Shown piece by piece: positions 53,890-62,715 of a DNA stretch of 64,000 nucleotides; positions within the stretch are counted from its first letter, which is position 1, and the number at the start of each line of letters is the position of its first letter. The notes under the pieces are model-generated. The model was given only the letters and a program-made list of their open reading frames with translations. It ran no database searches and was not told the DNA's origin. This stretch comes from Paraclostridium ghonii (lineage in GTDB: Bacteria; Bacillota; Clostridia; Peptostreptococcales; Peptostreptococcaceae), in assembly GCF_030815085.1 (NCBI RefSeq), contig NZ_JAUSWG010000014.1; one strand, written 5' to 3'. Both the position numbers and the translations under genes were made by a program.

Positions 53890-55155
53890 GTGGAGAGTAT
53901 AAAAAGCTCTGAAAAACCTAAAAATCTATGGAATAAAAACTTTTTTTTATTGTGGCAAGGGCAACTAGTTTCTTGTCTTGGAGATGCTTTTTACTCTATG
54001 GCTTTAGGGTTTTGGGTTCTAGATAAAACAGGATCATCTTCTATAATGGGAATATTGATGGCGTCCATAAGTTTACCTAGAATTATAATTGGACCTTTTG
54101 CAGGGGTTATAGTAGATAGATTTGATAGAAAAAAGATGATACTTTTAGGTGATTTTATAAGGGGCATAGGAATTTTATTTGTAGGTTATGCAGCATATAA
54201 AAATATTTTAGAGGTATGGATGGTTATTTTAATTGGAGTAATATGCGGTATATGTTCTGCATTTTTCAATCCAGCAATAAGTTCAGTTATACCAGATTTA
54301 GTATCTAATGATAATATAGTAAAAGCAAACTCAGCTCAGCAAATGGCAATGTCAACAACAAGTTTAATAGGTAGCCTTTCAGGTGGATTTATATACTCAA
54401 TTCTTGGAGCTTCGATAATGTTTATATTTAATGGAATAAGTTATATTATATCAACAATAAGTGAACTTTTTATAGATATACCAAAGATAGAACATAAAAA
54501 TACGCAATTGACATTTAGAGAAGACTTTAAAGAAGGTATAAACTTTACATTTGGTTTTAGAGGCCTAGTTGTATTACTTTCTGTATGTTTTGCATTAAAT
54601 TTTTTCTTTGCTATTTTTTCAATTCTTTTAAGACCGTGGTTTATGATGGAGGAATCATTAGGAGTTGCAAGGTATGGAATTATAGCAGCTTTTCAGAGTA
54701 TAGGCATGATTGCTGGGAGTGTAGTGCTTACAAATATAAACATAAAAGCTGAAAATAGAGCTAAAACAATGCTTATATCATTATTTCTGACAATTGTTTT
54801 TTTCTTTTTAGGAATACTTATAAATAAGTTTTATATAATGTGTGTATGCTTTTCTTTTGGCCTATTTTTTAACACGATTTCAAATACGGTTATTATGTCA
54901 TCGATGATGGTTACTGTTCCACAAGATATGCGAGGAAAAGTTATGAGTATAACAATGACTTGCTCTATTGCGATACAACCAATAGGCACATTAATAGGCG
55001 GAGTTCTTGGAGATATATTTTATCCAAGAACTATTATGTTAGGTTGTTTTTTTATTTGTATGATAGGATGTATACCTTTGTTTTTTAGTAGCAGTACGAA
55101 AAAAGTTTTAAATTATAATCCTGAAATTCAAAATTTAGAAGATATAAAAAAATAA
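53890..55155 (+). CDS. MFS transporter, macrolide-efflux-like
   Basis: 421 aa with about twelve helices. The first helix LLWQGQLVSCLGDAFYSMALG and the loop VDRFDRKKMILLGD (about 75-88, motif A) are typical of the MefA/EntS-like MFS branch. Export of a drug or small molecule is likely; substrate unknown. GTG start at 53890 behind GGGGG; the overlapping ATG at 53888 ends at once in a stop. Confidence 0.86.
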   Translation: MESIKSSEKPKNLWNKNFFLLWQGQLVSCLGDAFYSMALGFWVLDKTGSSSIMGILMASISLPRIIIGPFAGVIVDRFDRKKMILLGDFIRGIGILFVGYAAYKNILEVWMVILIGVICGICSAFFNPAISSVIPDLVSNDNIVKANSAQQMAMSTTSLIGSLSGGFIYSILGASIMFIFNGISYIISTISELFIDIPKIEHKNTQLTFREDFKEGINFTFGFRGLVVLLSVCFALNFFFAIFSILLRPWFMMEESLGVARYGIIAAFQSIGMIAGSVVLTNINIKAENRAKTMLISLFLTIVFFFLGILINKFYIMCVCFSFGLFFNTISNTVIMSSMMVTVPQDMRGKVMSITMTCSIAIQPIGTLIGGVLGDIFYPRTIMLGCFFICMIGCIPLFFSSSTKKVLNYNPEIQNLEDIKK

Positions 55156-55263
55156 ATTTTATATAAGTTTTGAAAAAATAAGTTGTATTAACAGTAAATG
55201 CATAATAATAAACTTTAAAAGTGTAAAAATTATAAATAATGACATCTTAAGGAGGATATTATT

Positions 55264-55485
55264 ATGACAAAAAAACCTTTAGTAAACAATGCAAAGAAGG
55301 CTTTGAATCAAATGAAGATAGAGATGGCTGGTGAACTGGGAATAGAAAGTGAACATGTTAATGGAGCTAATAAAACTTCTTATGAAGCTGGAGTTAGAGG
55401 AGGAAATGTAGGTGGGATGATGAGTAAAAAGTTAGTTGAATTAGGGGAACAAGAATTAATAAGAGAATATAACTCTAAAAAATAA
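55264..55485 (+). CDS. Small acid-soluble spore protein, alpha/beta type
   Basis: 73 aa. Contains the germination-protease region EMAGELGIE (about 22-30) and the C-terminal DNA-binding block GGNVGGMMSKKLVELGEQELI. Coats spore DNA and protects it against UV and heat. Shows that the organism forms endospores; expected to be under forespore SigG. AAGGAGG before the ATG; own terminator. Confidence 0.96.
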   Translation: MTKKPLVNNAKKALNQMKIEMAGELGIESEHVNGANKTSYEAGVRGGNVGGMMSKKLVELGEQELIREYNSKK

Positions 55486-55488
55486 ATA

Positions 55489-55522
55489 AAAAATTGAGCT
55501 AAAATTTTTAGCTCAATTTTTT
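55489..55522 (+). terminator. Terminator of the SASP gene
   Basis: AAAAATTGAGCTAAAA pairs with TTTTTAGCTCAATTTTTT; perfect stem. Confidence 0.93.
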
Positions 55523-55637
55523 ATTTATTTTTTATTTTGGAAATTACAAGCAAGTCATCTAAAAAGTTGATATAATATTACTGAATAGTACAAATTCATA
55601 CAGATGAAATATATTAATAAGTAAGGGTTGGGGGAGA

Positions 55638-57590
55638 ATGGTACAAAAAAACAACATTAATGTATTGTGTATTTTAATTATAATAGGTTGGATTTTGAAT
55701 TTTAACATTATATATGGGGAAGAAAAAGAAGAGAAGGATATTTTGTTTATAAGTTCTTACAATCCTAATGTAGAAACTTTTTCAGATCAAATTGAAGGAA
55801 TACATGCTGGAATAAATGAAGATGTAAACTTGCAAATTGAGTACATGGATTCAAGAACATTCCTAGGAAAAGAAAACAAAGAACAATTTTACAAATTACT
55901 TAAACAAAAACTAAGAGGTAAAAATGGATATGATCTTGTTATTTTGGGAGATGATCAAGCTTTACAATTTGGAATGGAGCATAGAGATGAATTATTTAAA
56001 AATATTCCAATAGTATTTTTAGGGGTAAGTTCAAATGAAAGAATTCAATTAGCTAAAAAAGAAAATCAAGTTTTTGGGATAACAGAGCCTCAGTCTATAA
56101 AAGAAAATATAAAGTTAATAAGTAAACTCCATAAAGGTAAAGATATAAATATTGTAACGGATTCCTATTCTGATTGCATAGATTTAGATTATAATTTAAA
56201 TACATTAAAAAAAGAATTTAAAAACATAAATTTTCATGAAATTTCTTTAAAGGATATGAGTTTTTATGAGTTTAAACAAAAGTTAAGAACTTTAAATAAT
56301 GACGACATATTATTTGTTATGTATGCATACAGAGATAAACTAGGAAATGTGAAGACAATAAAAGGTGCATATAAACTAATAAGTGAAAATGCAAAGGTAC
56401 CTATATATTGTACCATGAATTATGGAGTTGAGTGTGGATTTGTTGGGGGAAAGGTAGTCAGTCACTTTGATCAAGGTAAAGAAGCGGGTAAAATAGCTAG
56501 AGAAATATTATATGGAAAAGAGCCAGAACAAAAAATTGTAAATGGTAATAATGTAAATGGTTATATTTTTGATTACAATAAATTAAAGTATAACAATATA
56601 AATATAAAAAAATTACCAGGTGAATCTCATGTAGTGAATAGCCCGATTGACACACTATACAAATATAAAGAGATGGTGTATGGATATGTAGCATTAACAA
56701 TAAGCTTATTAATTGTTATACTTTCATTAATCTTATATACTATAAAAAAGTTACAATATGAAAAGGAATTAATAAAAGCAAAAGAAACTGCAGAGGGTAT
56801 GCATAAGTCTCAAAGCAATTTTATATCTAATATTAGCCATGAGTTAAGGACTCCAGTAGCTGTTATAATGTCAGCCAATCAAATATTAGATATGAATATG
56901 AAAAAAGTTAATAATGATTACTCGGAAAGTAATTTTAATAAGATAAATATAATCAAACAAAATTGTAATAGACTTCTTAGACTTACAAATAATATAATAG
57001 ATATGGCTAAGGTGGATTCTGGATTTATGGATTTAAAACTAAAAAATATAGACATAATTTTTTTATTAGAAAGTATAGTAACATCTGTTATACCGTATGC
57101 TGATTGTAAAAATATAGATATAATATTTGACACTAATTGTGAAGAATTAGTTATGAGTGTAGATCCTGATAAAATAGAAAGGATTGTATTAAACTTAATA
57201 TCAAATGCTATTAAATTTTCAAAAGATAATACAAATATATATATAAATGTAAATGTTTATGAAAATGAAAATAGATTAGAATTTTCAGTAAGAGATACTG
57301 GAATTGGGATGGCAGATAAAGACCTGGAAAAAATATTTGATAGATTTACACAAGTTGATGACATAATGGTAAGAAAAAATGAAGGTAGTGGAATCGGATT
57401 ATCTCTTGTAAAAATATTTACTACACTTCATAAAGGAGATGTAATTGTTAATTCAAAACTTGGACAAGGAAGTGAGTTTATAGTAATACTACCTATAGAA
57501 ATTATGAAAAATGATATTGATTCTGAAATGAATCAATATAGTTCAAGTGGTTCACAAGCGGCATTAGAATTTTCAGATATAAGCTTTTAA
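55638..57590 (+). CDS. Sensor histidine kinase with ABC-substrate-binding-like sensor
   Basis: 650 aa. N-terminal signal/anchor (VLCILIIIGWILNFNII), an extracellular domain of about 310 residues resembling ABC_sub_bind proteins (ILFISSYNPNVETFSDQIEG at the start; HFDQGKEAGKIAREILYG near its end), one membrane helix (about 347-368), then kinase core with NISHELRTPVAV and ATP-binding NLISNAIKFS, DTGIGMADKD, GSGIGLSLVKIF. No response regulator lies next to it, so it is an orphan in this window. Ligand unknown. Confidence 0.9.
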   Translation: MVQKNNINVLCILIIIGWILNFNIIYGEEKEEKDILFISSYNPNVETFSDQIEGIHAGINEDVNLQIEYMDSRTFLGKENKEQFYKLLKQKLRGKNGYDLVILGDDQALQFGMEHRDELFKNIPIVFLGVSSNERIQLAKKENQVFGITEPQSIKENIKLISKLHKGKDINIVTDSYSDCIDLDYNLNTLKKEFKNINFHEISLKDMSFYEFKQKLRTLNNDDILFVMYAYRDKLGNVKTIKGAYKLISENAKVPIYCTMNYGVECGFVGGKVVSHFDQGKEAGKIAREILYGKEPEQKIVNGNNVNGYIFDYNKLKYNNINIKKLPGESHVVNSPIDTLYKYKEMVYGYVALTISLLIVILSLILYTIKKLQYEKELIKAKETAEGMHKSQSNFISNISHELRTPVAVIMSANQILDMNMKKVNNDYSESNFNKINIIKQNCNRLLRLTNNIIDMAKVDSGFMDLKLKNIDIIFLLESIVTSVIPYADCKNIDIIFDTNCEELVMSVDPDKIERIVLNLISNAIKFSKDNTNIYINVNVYENENRLEFSVRDTGIGMADKDLEKIFDRFTQVDDIMVRKNEGSGIGLSLVKIFTTLHKGDVIVNSKLGQGSEFIVILPIEIMKNDIDSEMNQYSSSGSQAALEFSDISF

Positions 57591-57633
57591 ATATATTTTT
57601 AAATAGCATAAATATATATCATATTAAAACTTT

Positions 57634-57668
57634 AAAAAGCAGTCTTAAAATTTTAAGACTGCTTTTTT
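57634..57668. terminator. Bidirectional terminator between kinase and MATE genes
   Basis: AAAAAGCAGTCTTAAAA pairs with TTTTAAGACTGCTTTTT; it covers the stop codon of the minus-strand MATE gene. Confidence 0.9.
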
Positions 57669-59020
57669 AAAGCATTAATTGAAATACAATCAGACTCACT
57701 TAGGTTCTTAATTTTTTTGATGTAATCAAAAATTAATGGAATACAAGCTGCTATCCAAGCTATAGGACCAGCTAAGCAAACTCCAATATAACCAAGGAAT
57801 ATAGGTAGAGTAAATGCTACGATAGTTCTAGCCAATAGTTCACAAACTCCAGCTAACATAGGAACTAATGTATATCCCATACCTTGAAGAGCGTTTCTAT
57901 ATATAAATATTAAACTAAGTGGTATAAAGAAAAATGAAACTGTAGTTAAATATTTCATAGAATAAGTAATTACAGAAGGATCTGAGTCTGACACAAAAAG
58001 CTTAACAAATTGTTCTCCGAATATAAATAATACAAACCCTCCTACAACACCTATAGATATATTTATTATAGTACACTTTTTTACACCTTCTTTTATTCTT
58101 TTTATGTTTCCTGCTCCTAGGTTTTGTGCACAATAAGTTGCCATAGCAATTCCAAATGTTATACTAGGCTGCATAACTAGTTGCTCGACTTTAGATGCAG
58201 CAGTATGAGCAGCCACAACTGTTGAACCGAACGAATTAACAGCACCTTGAAGTATTATTGCCCCAATAGCAGTTATAGAAAATTGAAGGGCCATTGGGAT
58301 TCCTATACTTAAATGATTTTTAAAATAGACACTATCATATTTAAAATGGCTTCTTTTAAGTTTTAATATAGGAAACTTTTTAGCAGTATAAAATAAACAT
58401 AAAAACCCCGAAACACCTTGAGATATTACTGTTGCATAAGCTGCACCTGCAACACCCATACATAGATTAACTATAAAGAATAGATCAAGAATTATATTTA
58501 AAATTGATGATACTATTAAAAAATATAGAGGGGTTTTACTATCACCAAGCGCACGTAGAATGCTAGATATCATATTATAGAAAAATGTTGCAAATATACC
58601 GCCATATATAACTACTATATAAGATTGAGCATCATCCATAATATCACTAGGTGTATTTATTGCATGTAAAAGAGGTTTTGATGCAATAACGCTTATAAGT
58701 GTTATTATAATTGACATAATAACAGATAACACAATAGCACTACCAACTGATTTTTTTACTCCATCAATATCATTTGCTCCAAACTTTTGAGACACTAAAA
58801 CAGAAAATCCTGAAGTAAGACCCAGAACAAATCCTATTATTAAAAAATTCATAGAGCCAGTTGAACCTACTGCAGCAAGAGCTTTAACTCCTAAAAATCT
58901 TCCTACTATTATAGTATCAACCATACTATAAAATTGTTGGAATATATTACCTATAAGAAGTGGAACAGAAAAATATAAAATTAGTTTTACTGGATTTCCA
59001 GTGGTCATGTCTTTGGTCAT
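57653..59020 (-). CDS. MATE family efflux transporter
   Basis: 455 aa with about twelve helices in two homologous halves. Signatures: IFQQFYSMVDTIIVGRFLG (about 27-45) and AHTAASKVEQLVMQPSITFG in the second half. Na+- or H+-driven export of drugs or metabolites. The ATG at 59020 is chosen over 59083 since GGGGG sits about 6 bases before it and the first residues MTKDMTTGNP are the family N-terminus. Confidence 0.92.
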   Translation of the reverse strand: MTKDMTTGNPVKLILYFSVPLLIGNIFQQFYSMVDTIIVGRFLGVKALAAVGSTGSMNFLIIGFVLGLTSGFSVLVSQKFGANDIDGVKKSVGSAIVLSVIMSIIITLISVIASKPLLHAINTPSDIMDDAQSYIVVIYGGIFATFFYNMISSILRALGDSKTPLYFLIVSSILNIILDLFFIVNLCMGVAGAAYATVISQGVSGFLCLFYTAKKFPILKLKRSHFKYDSVYFKNHLSIGIPMALQFSITAIGAIILQGAVNSFGSTVVAAHTAASKVEQLVMQPSITFGIAMATYCAQNLGAGNIKRIKEGVKKCTIINISIGVVGGFVLFIFGEQFVKLFVSDSDPSVITYSMKYLTTVSFFFIPLSLIFIYRNALQGMGYTLVPMLAGVCELLARTIVAFTLPIFLGYIGVCLAGPIAWIAACIPLIFDYIKKIKNLSESDCISINALKKQS

Positions 59021-59128
59021 AAAATCCCCCTTTGTAAAAAATATATGCTTGCATATAATATCATTATGTAAAAATTGATACAATATATTATATTAAAATA
59101 GACAAAAACGGTATTAAATTATATAAAA

Positions 59129-59165
59129 AAAATAGTTTGACACAAAACTATTTTATTTATATAAT
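59129..59165 (+). promoter_or_regulatory. Promoter with overlapping operator-like dyad
   Basis: TTGACA (59137-59142) and TATAAT (59160-59165), spacing 17. A perfect 10-bp inverted repeat AAAATAGTTT/AAACTATTTT (59129-59138 and 59145-59154) straddles the -35 box, a common repressor arrangement. Confidence 0.72.
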
Positions 59166-59207
59166 TTAATATAGTTAAAACAAGTTTATACAAAAGGAGA
59201 ATTTAAA

Positions 59208-59846
59208 ATGGCAAATTTAGATTTTATATATAACCGCCAAAGCATAAGAAAATTTAAAAATACATCTATACCAAAAGAAGATATAATGGAACTTTTAAAG
59301 GCTGCTACATATGCACCATCTGGGAAAAATCAACAAAACTGGCACTTTGTAGTACTTCAAAATAAAGAGGTAATAAATGAAATGGCAGACATAGTAACTA
59401 AAAGCCATGAAAGAATAAGTGGACTAGCAAAAGCTGAAAAAGATAAAAAGATGCATATGAGTTTTATAAGCTACTATACGTGTTTTAAAAATGCTCCAGT
59501 TGTTGTATTAGTTTATGGATGTGAATATAAAATGATAGAGTATAAAATATTAAAAGAAAATGATGCACCAAAGGAAATTTTAGATGTATTGGTATCACCC
59601 CAATCAGGAGCTCAAAGTATAGGAGCAGCAGTTGAAAACTTCTTATTAGCAGCAACTGAAATGGGATACGGAAGTTGTTATATGACAGGACCTACTCATG
59701 CAAAAGTTGAAATAGAAAATCTTATAGGATTTGAAAAACCAGGATATGAGTTAATGTCAATGATAGCTTTAGGTGTTGCAGAGGATAATCAACCTTTACA
59801 ACCTCCTAGAAAGGCATTAGAGGATGTTACTACATTCATAGATTAA
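59208..59846 (+). CDS. Nitroreductase family protein
   Basis: 212 aa, FMN-binding fold. N-terminal YNRQSIRKF (about 7-15) for flavin phosphate, APSGKNQQNWHFVV (about 36-49) and GAAVENFLLAATEMGYGSCYM (about 144-164). Reduces nitro compounds, quinones or similar with NAD(P)H. Single gene under a strong promoter with an operator-like dyad. RBS AAAGGAG. Confidence 0.92.
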   Translation: MANLDFIYNRQSIRKFKNTSIPKEDIMELLKAATYAPSGKNQQNWHFVVLQNKEVINEMADIVTKSHERISGLAKAEKDKKMHMSFISYYTCFKNAPVVVLVYGCEYKMIEYKILKENDAPKEILDVLVSPQSGAQSIGAAVENFLLAATEMGYGSCYMTGPTHAKVEIENLIGFEKPGYELMSMIALGVAEDNQPLQPPRKALEDVTTFID

Positions 59847-59874
59847 AAATTTATTTAGAAAAGATCAAATTATT

Positions 59875-59932
59875 ACCTTTTTCATATAAAAAAGACTGTT
59901 TTTAATAACGGTCTTTTTTATATGAAAAAGGT
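59875..59932 (+). terminator. Long terminator after the nitroreductase gene
   Basis: A stem of about 25 bp (59875-59900 with 59907-59932) including AAAAAAGACTGTT/AACGGTCTTTTTT; the outer ACCTTTTTCATAT/ATATGAAAAAGGT arms also pair. Confidence 0.85.
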
Positions 59933-60050
59933 CAGTTTTTGCATTAAAAAGTATTAAATATAAACATTTAATGACTAGTTTTTCAATTTGTATTGAATAA
60001 ATAAATAGAAGGTGATACTTTAAAATAAAAAGGGTAAAAAGGAGGCTTTG

Positions 60051-60635
60051 ATGATAGAATCGCTCACCGACAGACTTGCGTCATTTCTTATACTAAATAA
60101 TATAATTGACGCAGAGAAATCTTTAATATATAAAGATAAAATCAAATCTTTAATATTTCTAGGGATAAGTTTTGTAAGTGTGATATTAGTTGGGTTAATC
60201 TTTAGGAAAGTTACTCAAGGAATAATACTTTTAATATGCTATTTATTAATAAGAGAATTTGCCTGTGGATATAAAGCTAATAATTACATTTTACGATTGG
60301 CCATGTTTATTGTGATATTTATTTTTACTATATACTCAAGTGATTATGATGATTTAACAACGTATAGATCTCTAATTATTTTATTTACAGTATTAAGTTG
60401 GGTGTGTGTATACGTATTAGCACCAGTAGAAGATATAAGAAATAAAATGAATTTTAAAAAGGTATTAAAGAACAAATTTATATCTAGGACAATGGCCACG
60501 ATAATTACTTTTTTAACAATCATAGCTTTAAGGATAGAATATATAAATGAATACGCAGCATTTACTTGTAGTGCTTTATATTGGAGTGCTGTTATGCTTA
60601 TTCTAGGAACTATACAAAATTACATAGACAAATAA
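60051..60635 (+). CDS. AgrB-like membrane protein lacking catalytic residues
   Basis: 194 aa, same size and helix pattern as AgrB, the membrane peptidase that trims AgrD into a quorum peptide. In AgrB an Arg, a His 7 residues later and a Cys 7 further on are essential. Here the aligned segment IREFACGYKANNYILRLA has Arg68, Lys75 and Arg82, so His and Cys are both replaced. No agrD-like ORF lies beside it. It is probably not a peptidase and may bind or modulate another system. ATG 60051 follows GGAGG. Confidence 0.78.
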   Translation: MIESLTDRLASFLILNNIIDAEKSLIYKDKIKSLIFLGISFVSVILVGLIFRKVTQGIILLICYLLIREFACGYKANNYILRLAMFIVIFIFTIYSSDYDDLTTYRSLIILFTVLSWVCVYVLAPVEDIRNKMNFKKVLKNKFISRTMATIITFLTIIALRIEYINEYAAFTCSALYWSAVMLILGTIQNYIDK

Positions 60636-60643
60636 GTCAAAAT

Positions 60644-60700
60644 AAAAAACATTTATAAGTATAGCTATATTTTAAAAGTCTTACTTATAGATGTTTTTTA
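60644..60700 (+). terminator. Terminator after AgrB-like gene
   Basis: AAAAAACATTTATAAGTA pairs with TACTTATAGATGTTTTTT, one mismatch, with a further weak inner helix. Confidence 0.78.
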
Positions 60701-60707
60701 TTTTATA

Positions 60708-60721
60708 GAAAGCGCTTACTT
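60708..60721. promoter_or_regulatory. Possible CcpA (cre) site
   Basis: AGAAAGCGCTTACT matches the cre pattern TGAAAGCGCTTACA at 12 of 14 positions and is palindromic around GCGC. It lies upstream of the cation antiporter gene. Confidence 0.45.
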
Positions 60722-60812
60722 ATATATAAAGGTAGATAATATAGGCAAAGATACATTATATATAATAATTAAAAAAATATTGTAAAAACATAAAAATTTA
60801 AGAGGTGAATCT

Positions 60813-61856
60813 ATGAAAGTATTAAAGTATTTACTGATATTTATACCAATAAGTATAATTGGAGAATTTATGAACTTAACACCTACAGTAATGTTTGTAT
60901 TGGCAGCACTATCAATTATTCCTTTAGCTGGACTTATGGGCGAAGCTACAGAAGAGATAGCTTTTTATACAGGGTCAAAGGTAGGGGGATTTTTAAATGC
61001 TACATTTGGGAATGCAACTGAACTTATAATTTCAATTTTTGCTTTAAAAGAAGGTCTATTTGATGTAGTTAAAGCATCTATAGCGGGATCTGTTATAGGG
61101 AATATATTACTTGTGCTTGGAGCTAGTATGCTATTTGGAGGATTAAAACACAAAAACCAAACTTTTAATAAACAAGTTATAGAGGTATCATCAAGTATGC
61201 TTTTATTTGCAGCTATAGGGCTATGTATACCAGCTATCTTTACTTATACAATAAGTCCTAGTTTACTAAATACAAAATATGAGGGATTGAGCATTATTGT
61301 AGCTATAATTATGTTTATAATATATATATTAAGTTTAGTATTTTCATTTTATACACATAAGGATATATACTCATCAGAACCTGAAGATGATGGACACGTT
61401 AAATGGTCACTTAAAAAATCTATATTTATTTTAGCAATAGCTACTATATTAATAGCAATAGAAAGTGAATTTTTAATTAGTGGAGTAGATTCGTTAAGTG
61501 AAACATTAGGATTAAGCGAATTTTTTGTCGGCATAATAGTAATACCTATAATAGGGAATGCAGCGGAACATTCAACTGCTGTTGTAATGGCTATTAAGAA
61601 TAAAATGGATGTTGCTGTAGAAATTGCAATTGGGTCTAGTTTACAAATAATATTGTTTGTTGCTCCTATATTAATCTTTTTAAGCTTACTATCTACTCCT
61701 ATGAGCATTGTATTTAATTCATTTGAATTAGTTTCATTAATCGTTTCAGTTCTTATTGTAAATAGAGTAGCGAGTGATGGACAGTCAAATTGGTTAGAGG
61801 GAGTACAACTATTATCTGTGTATTTTATTATTGCCACAGGATTTTTCATACTATAA
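60813..61856 (+). CDS. Ca2+/H+ antiporter-like protein (CaCA family)
   Basis: 347 aa with about eleven helices. The two inverted family repeats are clear: GGFLNATFGNATELIISIFALKEG region (about 58-81) and GNAAEHSTAVVMAIKNKMDVA (about 249-269), each with the GNxxE ion-binding Glu. Exports Ca2+ (or a related cation) for protons. Stand-alone gene; GAGGTG precedes the ATG. Confidence 0.92.
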   Translation: MKVLKYLLIFIPISIIGEFMNLTPTVMFVLAALSIIPLAGLMGEATEEIAFYTGSKVGGFLNATFGNATELIISIFALKEGLFDVVKASIAGSVIGNILLVLGASMLFGGLKHKNQTFNKQVIEVSSSMLLFAAIGLCIPAIFTYTISPSLLNTKYEGLSIIVAIIMFIIYILSLVFSFYTHKDIYSSEPEDDGHVKWSLKKSIFILAIATILIAIESEFLISGVDSLSETLGLSEFFVGIIVIPIIGNAAEHSTAVVMAIKNKMDVAVEIAIGSSLQIILFVAPILIFLSLLSTPMSIVFNSFELVSLIVSVLIVNRVASDGQSNWLEGVQLLSVYFIIATGFFIL

Positions 61857-62048
61857 CACATAAAAATAGGACTATATAAAAGGAGTATTCTATTTTGAAA
61901 AAGTGAAGTTTAAAAAGTTTACTGCATATTAAATTGATTATAACATGCAACATTGACACTATATTTAAAACTAATATAAAATTAAGTAACTAAATTAAAA
62001 ATAATATTTATGCTAACATAAGGTAAAAAGGCCAAAGGAGAGGAATAA

Positions 62049-62714
62049 ATGATGAATATATTAGTTGCTGATGACGATTTAAGAATATTAAGATTACTAA
62101 ATGATTTCTTAAAATTAGAGGATTACAATATATATACAGCTGAGAATGGAAAAGAAGCAATTGAATTATTTGAAAAAGAAAATATATCATTAGCCATATT
62201 AGATATAATGATGCCTGTTGTAGATGGATGGGATGTATGTAAACATATAAAATCAAAATCAGATATTCCAGTGCTTATATTGACAGCAAAAGACAGTGAT
62301 GTAGATGAATTATTTGGATTTGATATAGGGGCAGATGAATATATTTATAAACCATTTAATCCTAAATTGCTAATTGCTAGAATAAAGAATCTAATAAAAA
62401 GATACAATGCCTTAAAAGATAAGCAAATCTTTAGATATGGAAGCATAAGTCTTCAATTAAATAATAATGTAATAAAAGTTAAAGAAAAAGAAATAGAATT
62501 AACACCAAAAGAGTATGAGTTAATGTTAATATTTTTAAATAATGTGGGGATATCTTTTAAAAAAGAAAAATTACTAGACTTAGTATGGGGTTATGATTAT
62601 TATGGAGATCCAAGAACCCTAGATACACATATTACTAGATTAAGAAAAAAATTAGGCGTTGAATCTGAACTAATTAAAACCAGAAGAGGTTTTGGATATG
62701 TTTTTGGTGACTAA
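62049..62714 (+). CDS. OmpR-family response regulator
   Basis: 221 aa (ATG at 62052 equally possible). Receiver domain: VADDDLRI, phospho-Asp in ILDIMMPVVDGWD (about 51), Lys in YIYKPFN; winged-helix output with LTPKEYELMLIFL and RTLDTHITRLRKKLG. Regulated genes unknown. GGAGAGG upstream. Its stop is directly followed by the kinase gene (1-base gap). Confidence 0.93.
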   Translation: MMNILVADDDLRILRLLNDFLKLEDYNIYTAENGKEAIELFEKENISLAILDIMMPVVDGWDVCKHIKSKSDIPVLILTAKDSDVDELFGFDIGADEYIYKPFNPKLLIARIKNLIKRYNALKDKQIFRYGSISLQLNNNVIKVKEKEIELTPKEYELMLIFLNNVGISFKKEKLLDLVWGYDYYGDPRTLDTHITRLRKKLGVESELIKTRRGFGYVFGD

Positions 62715-62715
62715 T

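Noticed and set aside
60636..60812. agrD gene next to the AgrB-like gene
   Set aside because: No short ORF with a Cys-containing peptide and acidic tail is found on either strand; the interval holds a terminator and a cre-like site.
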